Part shown: positions 1-4,835 of the stretch, piece after piece
Position numbering within the stretch: the first letter of the stretch is position 1
Layout of the letters: every line of letters begins with the position of its first letter
Assembly (NCBI GenBank): GCA_049509675.1
Contig: JBEKZQ010000395.1
Location: 1 to 6,024, forward strand
Direction: 5' to 3'
Source: JBEKZQ01 sp049509675
Lineage (GTDB): Bacteria; Planctomycetota; Planctomycetia; Pirellulales; Thermoguttaceae
Length of the DNA: 6,024 nucleotides
Translations under genes and position numbers: made by a program
The notes under the pieces: generated by a model
Databases searched by the model: none
What the model was told of the DNA's origin: nothing
The model's input: only the letters and a program-made list of their open reading frames with translations

Positions 1-53
1 CTGGTGACGTGGTACAGCGCGTCGGGGAAGTCAATGCGTGGAGGTCGTGCCAT
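1..53 (-). CDS. REP-associated tyrosine transposase (Y1, IS200-like), N-terminal fragment cut by window edge
   Basis: An ATG at 53-51 opens a frame that stays open to the left edge and reads MARPPRIDFPDALYHVT, with the next codon starting AG (Ser or Arg). This matches the very conserved start of Y1_Tnp/RAYT proteins, usually M-A-R-P-x-R-I-x-F-P-x-A-x-Y-H-V-T-S-R-G. These are single-strand DNA transposases using one catalytic Tyr and a HUH metal site; both lie beyond the window, so activity cannot be judged. RAYTs are known to be associated with, and thought to spread, REP palindromes carrying a GTAG tetranucleotide, and several such palindromes occur in this window. A promoter sits immediately upstream (63-91). 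There is no strong Shine-Dalgarno, only GGGATC next to the ATG. The identification rests on 17 residues, but these are very characteristic. Confidence 0.75.
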   Translation of the reverse strand, partial: MARPPRIDFPDALYHVT

Positions 54-62
54 GATCCCAAT

Positions 63-91
63 ACGATATCAGACGCCATGCCGCCTGTCAA
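63..91 (-). promoter_or_regulatory. Sigma70-type promoter of the transposase gene
   Basis: On the minus strand there is a perfect -35 TTGACA (91-86), a 17-base spacer, and a -10 TATCGT (68-63) preceded by TGA, which makes an extended -10. The expected start of transcription is near position 56, only about three bases before the ATG at 53, so the transcript would be leaderless or nearly so. Sequence match only; the start site is inferred. Confidence 0.45.
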
Positions 92-113
92 GGCCAGTTA
101 GCTGTTAAAGTCT

Positions 114-152
114 GACCCCGTTATTCCCGTTATTCCCGACCCCGTTATTCCC
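114..152. repeat. Short direct repeats GACCCCGTTATTCCC upstream of the transposase
   Basis: GACCCCGTTATTCCC occurs exactly at 114-128 and 138-152, with an extra GTTATTCCC at 129-137, giving three GTTATTCCC units. A reverse copy of eight bases, GGAATAAC, follows at 206-213 and could pair with 144-151. On the transposase strand the block reads GGGAATAACGGGGTC. From memory, GGGGTCAGAC-type strings are common next to Y1 transposase genes; this was not searched. It may be part of the mobile element's end or a binding site for the transposase. Confidence 0.6.
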
Positions 153-484
153 CAAACGTCTGCTGCCTACGATTCCCCCGCTGGGTCACGTGGTGGGGCA
201 TACCCGGAATAACCACTCGTGCGAGCCTCGGCATTTCCTGAAACCAGCAAGTCTCACCCAATTTGTCAATAACTAGTAATGTGTCCCTCGATTCTCCCCA
301 GATTCTGTCCCCCGATTCCCTCCCAGCCGTGCTCGCCTATAACCTGTTGGTTCTGTGGAAAAACCTGAAAACCCTGCAAACGCCGCAGGAACCCATGCAA
401 ATTCCCGAGGAAGTCCCATCCTGAAAGGCGGACGATCTCTGAACGGGCGTAAAATCGTCTGCCGGAAAATCTTGCCGCACACTG
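153..484. other. Gene-poor stretch between transposase and hydrolase
   Basis: I see no supportable gene here. A minus-strand frame (535-266, 89 residues) and a plus-strand frame without an ATG (about 243-423) are open, but neither shows a recognisable domain, a signal or a ribosome-binding site. The stretch holds GATTC/CCC-rich repeats (171-178 and 282-321) and is less GC-rich than the genes to its right, as expected for decayed mobile-element DNA or simple intergenic sequence. Confidence 0.5.
282..318. repeat. Two-copy imperfect repeat TGTCCCYCGATTC, period 24
   Basis: TGTCCCTCGATTC at 282-294 recurs as TGTCCCCCGATTC at 306-318, with one mismatch. A related GATTCTCCCC overlaps the first copy (290-299) and GATTCCCCC lies at 171-179. 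On the transposase strand the motif reads GAATCGGGGGACA. I associate GGGGACAGA-type strings with the flanks of Y1 transposase genes, but this is recall and not a search result. It probably belongs to the same element as the repeats at 114-152. Confidence 0.5.
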
Positions 485-494
485 CTTGACCGAC

Positions 495-526
495 TTGCTG
501 CAGCGAACAGTTCCCAATGTTATACT
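495..526 (+). promoter_or_regulatory. Probable promoter of the GHL10-like hydrolase gene
   Basis: TGTTATACT at 518-526 is a good extended -10 (TG, one base, TATACT). The best -35 is TTGCTG at 495-500, with a 20-base spacer that is longer than ideal; TTGACC at 486-491 is too far away to pair with it. The expected start is near 533, leaving a leader of about 24 bases that includes the AGGAG at 544-548. Confidence 0.45.
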
Positions 527-556
527 GACTGACACCAGTTTTCAGGAGTTTCCCTT

Positions 557-2152
557 ATGCTGCTATTCCCTTTGTTGTTGTCGACCGTCTTGGCTGTCCG
601 GCAAGAGGGCGAGGGCCGAATCCTCGATGATTTTCGCTATGGCGACGCAACGGCCGCGCGCCAGGCCTGGACGGCCGCCGAGGGTACGCCGGCCGCTACA
701 ATCGTGCCCCCGCCCAATGGTCCGGCACTGGAGGTCGGCGCGCCGTTCGCCGCCCGGCCCACGCTCATCAGGACCGTGATCGACCGGCAGGTGCGACTCG
801 ATCTGAGCAGCCCGGTCGAGTTCGTCCTGGAGATTGCCGTCGAGCCGCCGGAGGCGGCGGGGCACGTCACCTTATACTTCCATAGCGGCGCGGGCTGGTA
901 TGGTTCCAGCCTTCCGCTGGCGGAAAAAGGCTGGCAGTCGTTACGGTTTGCCAAGCGATCGTTCCGCCCGGAGGAGCGGCCCGGGGGGTGGGACCACATC
1001 GAAGGCATCCGCATCGCGGTCTGGCGCGGCAACCGGCAGGACGCAGCGGTCCGCCTCCGCCGCCTCTCTGCGCTGGGACCCGAAGCACTCCGGGCCGAGC
1101 ACCAAGCGGCCCGCGATCGAGCGGCCCATCAGCCTCCCGGCCGGGCCATGTGGAACCATTCCGGCACGGGGGCCTATCCGGGCGACTGGCCGCGGACGAC
1201 CGGCCTGCTGGCCAAGAGCGGCTTTAACATGGTGCTGCCCAACATGCTCTGGGCCGGCGTGGCCCATTACGCAAGCGACGTACTGCCGCGGAGCGAAACG
1301 TTCCGCCGTTACGGCGACCAGATTGCCCAGTGCGTGGCCGCCGCCCGGAACCGCGGGCTGGCGGTCCACGTGTGGAAGGTCGATTACAATCTGGCGACGG
1401 CGCCGCCGGGTTTCGTGGCCGAGCTGCGCCGCCAGGGTCGCACCCAAGTGGCCGTCGATCGTCGCAACGTGGACTGGTTGTGCCCTTCGCACCCGGAGAA
1501 TCAACGATTGGAGTTAGCGAGCCTGTTGGAGGTCGCGCGCAACTACGACGTGGCCGGCCTGCACCTGGATTACATCCGCTATCCCAACCGCGAAAGCTGC
1601 TATTGCGACGGCTGCCGGCGGCGGTTCGAGGCGGACTCCGGCCGGCCGGTCAAGGATTGGCCCGAGGAGTGCTACAGCGGGTCGAGGAAGGAAGAGTATA
1701 ACGATTGGCGTTGCCGGCAGATCACGGCCTTGGTGGCGGCCGTGCGGCGCGAGTCGAAGAGGCTGCGCCCGGGGTTGAAGCTCTCGGCCGCGGTGTTCGG
1801 GGCCTATCCCGATTGCCGCCGCTCGGTGGCCCAGGATTGGCCCCAATGGGTGCGCGACGGTCTGTTGGATTTCGTTTGTCCCATGGACTACAGCAACGAC
1901 GACGCCCAATTCGCCGAGTGGGTGGAAGGCCAGGTCCGGCTGGTCGGCGGTCGAGTTCCCGTTTACGCCGGCATCGGGGCCACCGCCTCCCGCAGCACGT
2001 TGCCGGTGGAACAGGTGGTTGGGCAGATCGAGCGCGCCCGATCGCTGGGCGCGGCCGGCTTTTCGATTTTCAACCTGGACGGCCGCACGGCGGAATCGCT
2101 CGTTCCCGGCGTCGGCCTGAAACTGCGCTCCGCGGGGATTAAGGAGCCGTAA
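557..2152 (+). CDS. Secreted GHL10-like glycoside hydrolase (PF02638/DUF187 type)
   Basis: A 531-residue protein. The start is set by AGGAG at 544-548, eight bases before the ATG, and by a short hydrophobic signal-like segment (residues 1-14, possible cut after Ala13), so it is probably exported. Residues about 20-172 resemble a beta-sandwich, sugar-binding-like domain. Residues about 195-520 resemble a TIM barrel of the GHL10 family: GFNMVLPNMLW near 222, AVHVWKVDYN near 269, GLHLDYIRYP at 334-343, LSAAVFGAYPD near 409, and DFVCPMDYSNDD at 438-449. Asp338 in the LDYIRYP motif is the likely key acidic residue by family analogy. Cys348, Cys350 and Cys353 form a CxCxxC group just after it, a possible metal or disulfide site. 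Family members act on polysaccharides or peptidoglycan-like substrates; the substrate here is unknown. It is separated from pncA by a palindromic repeat, so co-transcription is uncertain. Confidence 0.75.
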   Translation: MLLFPLLLSTVLAVRQEGEGRILDDFRYGDATAARQAWTAAEGTPAATIVPPPNGPALEVGAPFAARPTLIRTVIDRQVRLDLSSPVEFVLEIAVEPPEAAGHVTLYFHSGAGWYGSSLPLAEKGWQSLRFAKRSFRPEERPGGWDHIEGIRIAVWRGNRQDAAVRLRRLSALGPEALRAEHQAARDRAAHQPPGRAMWNHSGTGAYPGDWPRTTGLLAKSGFNMVLPNMLWAGVAHYASDVLPRSETFRRYGDQIAQCVAAARNRGLAVHVWKVDYNLATAPPGFVAELRRQGRTQVAVDRRNVDWLCPSHPENQRLELASLLEVARNYDVAGLHLDYIRYPNRESCYCDGCRRRFEADSGRPVKDWPEECYSGSRKEEYNDWRCRQITALVAAVRRESKRLRPGLKLSAAVFGAYPDCRRSVAQDWPQWVRDGLLDFVCPMDYSNDDAQFAEWVEGQVRLVGGRVPVYAGIGATASRSTLPVEQVVGQIERARSLGAAGFSIFNLDGRTAESLVPGVGLKLRSAGIKEP

Positions 2153-2185
2153 GTCGCCGTCAAACATAACCTGCCGAATCCGAAT

Positions 2186-2244
2186 GTAGTAGGCACACGC
2201 CGTGTGCCGTAATTGGCGGGCGGCACACGGCGTGTGCCTGCTAC
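2186..2244. repeat. REP pair (BIME-like): inverted GTAG...CTAC palindromes
   Basis: Two 24-base units in inverted orientation (2186-2209 and 2221-2244) are separated by 11 bases. They are complementary at 23 of 24 positions. Each unit begins with GTAG at its outer end and holds its own palindrome: GGCACACG and CGTGTGCC around a single base (2192-2208 and 2222-2238). Tetranucleotide plus hairpin, paired head to head, is the known architecture of REP/BIME elements. The element fills the gap between the hydrolase stop and pncA; it ends 17 bases before the pncA ATG and may act as a partial terminator or mRNA stabiliser. Confidence 0.8.
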
Positions 2245-2261
2245 AATTGCAGCCACTACCC

Positions 2262-2894
2262 ATGAACGCGCTGATTGTCGCAGACGTTCAGAACGACTTC
2301 TGCCCCGGCGGCGCGCTGGCGGTGCCCGAGGGCGATCTGGTCGTTCCGATCATCAACCGCATCCTGCCTCAGTTCGACGTGGCGGTGGCCACGCAAGACT
2401 GGCATCCGGCCAACCACGGCAGCTTCGCCGCCAACCATCCCGGCCGTAGTCCGGGCGAACAGATCGATCTGGCCGGCCTGCCGCAGATCCTCTGGCCGGT
2501 CCACTGCGTCCAGAATACGCCGGGAGCCGAACTGCATCCCGGACTGGACCGCCGCCGCATCGCCCGAGTGTTCCGCAAGGGCACCGACCCAACGATCGAC
2601 AGCTACAGCGGTTTCTTCGACAACGGCCGTCGCTCGTCGACCGGGCTGGACGAGTACCTGAAGCGTCTGGGCGTAACGGATGTCTACGTGTGCGGCCTGA
2701 CGACCGACTACTGCGTGAAGGCCACCGCCTTGGACGCGGCGGGGCTCGGCTTCCAGACGCACCTCTTGGAAGACGCCTGCCGCGGCGTGGAACTTCGCCC
2801 CGGCGACATTCGGCAGGCGATCGAGCAGATGCGCGCGCAAGGGGTGATGTTGGGCCGCCGCGTTCTCCCCTCTCCCCTTGCGGGAGAGGGTTAG
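2262..2894 (+). CDS. pncA: Nicotinamidase
   Basis: A 210-residue cytosolic isochorismatase-fold amidase that hydrolyses nicotinamide to nicotinate and ammonia for NAD salvage. It follows the E. coli PncA pattern closely: Asp8 (VADVQNDF), Lys106 (FRKGTDP) and Cys151 (TTDYCVKATALDA) form the catalytic triad. Asp47, His49, His52 (QDWHPANHGSFA) and His81 (WPVHCVQN) fit the metal site. The cis-peptide/oxyanion region and DSYSGFFDNGRR are also present. I chose ATG 2262 because the family begins at MNALIVADVQ; an upstream ATG at 2202 would only add residues encoded by the REP palindrome. There is no Shine-Dalgarno before 2262. The last residues, VLPSPLAGEG, do not look like a PncA terminus: they are encoded by the hairpin repeat at 2868-2890, which appears to have replaced the original end. 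The core is intact, so activity is expected. Confidence 0.93.
   Translation: MNALIVADVQNDFCPGGALAVPEGDLVVPIINRILPQFDVAVATQDWHPANHGSFAANHPGRSPGEQIDLAGLPQILWPVHCVQNTPGAELHPGLDRRRIARVFRKGTDPTIDSYSGFFDNGRRSSTGLDEYLKRLGVTDVYVCGLTTDYCVKATALDAAGLGFQTHLLEDACRGVELRPGDIRQAIEQMRAQGVMLGRRVLPSPLAGEG
2868..2890. repeat. Hairpin repeat CCCTCTCCC/GGGAGAGGG overlapping the pncA 3' end
   Basis: A perfect nine-base stem (2868-2876 with 2882-2890) closes a five-base loop, CTTGC. It lies inside the pncA frame and encodes most of the tail PSPLAGEG; the stop TAG follows at 2892-2894. Strings of this kind are a widespread interspersed repeat in GC-rich bacteria, where they often give protein ends of this type (recall). 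It lacks a U-tract, so it is not a textbook terminator, although it could slow polymerase or protect the mRNA end. Confidence 0.75.
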
Positions 2895-3077
2895 CCCGGA
2901 TTATTCATGTAGGGTGGGTCGAGGTCGCGCAAACCTATGGTGGGTCTCGCAAACCGATCAACCGTTGGCCAGCGCTGTGTCATAAAGCGGTAAGTTGATA
3001 AGCGACCGAAGACCCGGGGAGAACCACGGTTTGCTCGACGCCACCCTACAGTTTATGAATAATCCGGGCCACCCTAC
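2894..3077. repeat. Long inverted repeat with GTAGGGTGG motifs between convergent genes
   Basis: This fills the 179-base gap between the pncA and rhodanese stops. The left arm (2894-2935) and right arm (3028-3069) are complementary: GCCCGGATTATTCAT (2894-2908) pairs perfectly with 3055-3069; GTAGGGTGG (2909-2917) pairs with 3041-3049, with a five-base insert AGTTT on the right; and a more diverged part ends in CAAACC/GGTTTG. CCACCCTAC recurs at 3069-3077 as a direct repeat. GGTGGGTC...CGCAAACC is also repeated directly inside the left half (2913-2935, 2939-2955). It is a REP-like composite and could work as a two-way transcription stop. Confidence 0.75.
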
Positions 3078-3964
3078 TTTTTCGGCGCGGGAACGACGAT
3101 GGGCGTATCGTCGGCGTTGCCCCATTCACCCCAGCTTGCGTAATAGTTGCGCATGTCTGCTGCACCCATCAACTCCAGGGCGAAGGCCATCACCGCCGCT
3201 CGTCCACCGGATTGGCAGTAGCTGGCGGTTGAGCGCTCCAGATCGACGCCCGCCTCCCGAAAGAGCGTACGGAGCTGATCGGCACTTTTGAACCGCTGCG
3301 TGGTCTTGTCGATCAAGTCGCTCCACTCCAAGTGCTTGGCGCCGGGGATCGCCCCGGCCCGCTTGTTCACCTGCCGGTCGGTCCCGCAGAACTCGGCCTG
3401 GCTGCGGGCATCCACGATTTGCAGACTTTTCTGCTTGAGGGCATCCAGAAGTTGGCCCTTGGTGGCCAATCGTTTCGCTTGGGACGTTGCCGGAAAACTC
3501 CTCGGCGCAGGGGCCTGGGGCTTGCCGGCCTCGATCGGCAGCCCGGCCGTTTTCCAGCCCGGCCATCCGCCGTTGAGCAAACGCACGTCTGCCACGCCCC
3601 AGTAGCGCAGAATCCACCAGATGCGGGCGGCATCCTTCGAGGAACTGCCATCGTAAACGACAACCTTCGAATCAGGGTCGATGCCGAGGCTGCCGATCAG
3701 GCGGCCCCATGCCTTGGCATCCGTGCCGGGGCCAAAGGCCTTGGCCCAAGCGGCCGCGTCGACCCAGCGCGCCGCGGGCAGGCGATTCTCATCGAAGGCC
3801 TTCTTCGCGCGGGCATCCAGAACCACGAACTGCCCGGCAACTTCAGGCTTTGCCAGGGCGGTCGGCTCCATGAGCAGTTCGGGTCGGGCATAATCGCTCG
3901 CGTTGGCGGACAACGCGGTGCCGTGGGCCAGGGCAAGAACGATCAACAGCGCGGCAGACTTCAT
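3074..3964 (-). CDS. Periplasmic two-domain rhodanese (thiosulfate sulfurtransferase)
   Basis: A 296-residue protein with a signal peptide (about 1-22, cut near ALSANA). It has tandem rhodanese domains: an inactive N-terminal domain (about 28-150) with Asp105 in place of the catalytic Cys (VYDGSSSKDA), including ILRYWGVADVRLLNGGW, and an active C-terminal domain (about 165-290) with loop CQSGGRA and catalytic Cys250, ending in YYASWGEWGN. Family members transfer a sulfane sulfur from thiosulfate or a thiol donor to an acceptor. CQSGGRA differs from the CRxGxT/R loops of classic thiosulfate or mercaptopyruvate enzymes, so the donor is uncertain. The start at 3964 is supported by GGGGAG six bases upstream and by the signal peptide; the frame is open further upstream but without domain content. 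It is last in the minus-strand cluster, 143 bases after the cytochrome gene. The stop codon TAG lies within a GTAGGGTGG repeat. Confidence 0.88.
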   Translation of the reverse strand: MKSAALLIVLALAHGTALSANASDYARPELLMEPTALAKPEVAGQFVVLDARAKKAFDENRLPAARWVDAAAWAKAFGPGTDAKAWGRLIGSLGIDPDSKVVVYDGSSSKDAARIWWILRYWGVADVRLLNGGWPGWKTAGLPIEAGKPQAPAPRSFPATSQAKRLATKGQLLDALKQKSLQIVDARSQAEFCGTDRQVNKRAGAIPGAKHLEWSDLIDKTTQRFKSADQLRTLFREAGVDLERSTASYCQSGGRAAVMAFALELMGAADMRNYYASWGEWGNADDTPIVVPAPKK

Positions 3965-3970
3965 GTGCAA

Positions 3971-3976
3971 CTCCCC
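3971..3976 (-). promoter_or_regulatory. Ribosome-binding site of the rhodanese gene
   Basis: GGGGAG on the minus strand, six bases before the ATG at 3964-3962. It fixes the start at the signal peptide and rules out the longer open frame that would begin at 4870 inside the neighbouring gene region. Confidence 0.7.
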
Positions 3977-4009
3977 GAAAAGCGGTAAAACAATAAACTC
4001 ATCAATCGT

Positions 4010-4069
4010 CGTAGGACGGATTGGCAATCCGTCCCGCACGAAACAGACGGATTGGCAATCCGTCCTACG
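4010..4069. repeat. REP pair (BIME-like) inside the minus-strand cluster
   Basis: Two 23-base units (4011-4033 and 4046-4068) face each other across 12 bases and are complementary at 22 of 23 positions, the mismatch being the central base. Each unit is itself a palindrome: arms of GGACGGATTG and CAATCCGTCC type around one G. The outer ends read GTAG and CTAC, extended by one C/G pair. The layout is the same as at 2186-2244 although the sequence is different. It lies in the 143-base gap between cytochrome and rhodanese genes, so an mRNA covering both would carry strong hairpins here. Confidence 0.85.
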
Positions 4070-4107
4070 GGCAACCGGCCAAGTTACTGTCGTCATGCGG
4101 GTCCCAA

Positions 4108-4815
4108 TCAATGTTTCCCATAGTTCATGGCAATGCCTTTGCGCTGTGCCAGGATGTAGGCCTCCAAGGCCCGCATCTTGGCGCCATCCGGCTCCAGCTT
4201 GGCGCCGCGCAGCGGGTTCTCGATACACCAGTTGATCATGTCGCGCAGCAGGACCACGCGGCCCAGTTGCACTTGGAACTTGGGATAAGTCTCGGGATGC
4301 GTATTGGCTGCGTGGGGGTGGCACATGTCGCAGGAAACCGCGACCGTGCTGCCCAACTCGTCGGCATTGTGGAAGATGCGAGAGCCCTCGGCGGCAAACT
4401 TCTCCGTCTCCCGGGCCCAAGTCAGGAGGTCGCGCCGGGTAAAGTTGCCGTAGGCGTCGCCCTTGGCCTGGCCGCCCTTGAGCAGGTCGGAATTGTCGGC
4501 CGGCGGCTGGAGCGTGTGTCGCTCTTTCTCCTCGGCCACCCAACGGGCCTCGGGGTGGTTGCGTTTCCATTGGTCCAGCAAGTTGTCGGCCAGGGGCTGG
4601 CCCGTAAGCCCCTTGGCGACCTCGACGGCGTTGCCGCCGTCGCACGCGCCGACATGGACCGTGCCCGCGTCGCCCTTCGGCGCGGTCGTGGCCGGAGCGG
4701 CCTGCGGCTGCTTCGTGGCCGCGGACTCGGCGGCGACCGCCGGCCTGGCCAGAAAGGCGGCCAGCAGAACAAAGACCGCACTGCCGATGCGGCAGCGCAT
4801 GGACGTGCTTCTCAT
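4108..4815 (-). CDS. Periplasmic monohaem cytochrome c, SoxA/TsdA-like
   Basis: A 235-residue protein with a signal peptide (1-28, cut after AVA) and a low-complexity Ala/Pro/Thr linker (about 30-50). It has one haem-binding motif, CDMCH, at 162-166. The region after it (LGRVVLLRDMINWC, then NPLRG and MRALEAYILAQRKG) resembles the C-terminal haem domain of SoxA, where a Cys follows a similar helix and ligates the haem as a persulfide; Cys197 is at the comparable position. No second CxxCH is present, so it fits a single-haem SoxA-like or TsdA-like protein. The role would be electron transfer, perhaps in oxidation of a sulfur compound with the rhodanese (inference). AAGGAGA at 4822-4828 sets the ATG at 4815; the frame is open further upstream to 4929 but overlaps the phosphoesterase gene. 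The gap to the phosphoesterase is 20 bases, so they are probably co-transcribed. Confidence 0.8.
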   Translation of the reverse strand: MRSTSMRCRIGSAVFVLLAAFLARPAVAAESAATKQPQAAPATTAPKGDAGTVHVGACDGGNAVEVAKGLTGQPLADNLLDQWKRNHPEARWVAEEKERHTLQPPADNSDLLKGGQAKGDAYGNFTRRDLLTWARETEKFAAEGSRIFHNADELGSTVAVSCDMCHPHAANTHPETYPKFQVQLGRVVLLRDMINWCIENPLRGAKLEPDGAKMRALEAYILAQRKGIAMNYGKH

Positions 4816-4821
4816 GGTTCG

Positions 4822-4828
4822 TCTCCTT
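4822..4828 (-). promoter_or_regulatory. Ribosome-binding site of the cytochrome c gene
   Basis: AAGGAGA on the minus strand, six bases before the ATG at 4815-4813. It decides between this start, which gives a proper signal peptide, and the longer frame from 4929 that would overlap the end of the phosphoesterase gene. Confidence 0.75.
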
Positions 4829-4835
4829 GTCTGTC

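Noticed and set aside
243..425. Plus-strand open frame without ATG, including AYNLLVLWKNLKTL
   Set aside because: No start codon with a ribosome site and no family recognised; it may be a relic, but nothing supports calling it a pseudogene.
266..535. 89-residue minus-strand frame
   Set aside because: No domain, signal or ribosome site, and its end is encoded by the short TGTCCC repeats.
2186..2244. Palindrome as a CRISPR repeat or riboswitch
   Set aside because: There are only two inverted units with an 11-base spacer, no repeat-spacer array, and no conserved aptamer features that I can recognise.
2202..2261. Upstream ATG extending pncA by 20 residues
   Set aside because: The added residues are encoded by the REP palindrome, match nothing in PncA proteins, and the family start is at MNALIVADVQ (2262).
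1514..2263. 249-residue minus-strand frame opposite the hydrolase
   Set aside because: Its start lies in the REP region, and the plus strand codes for conserved GHL10 motifs over the same bases.
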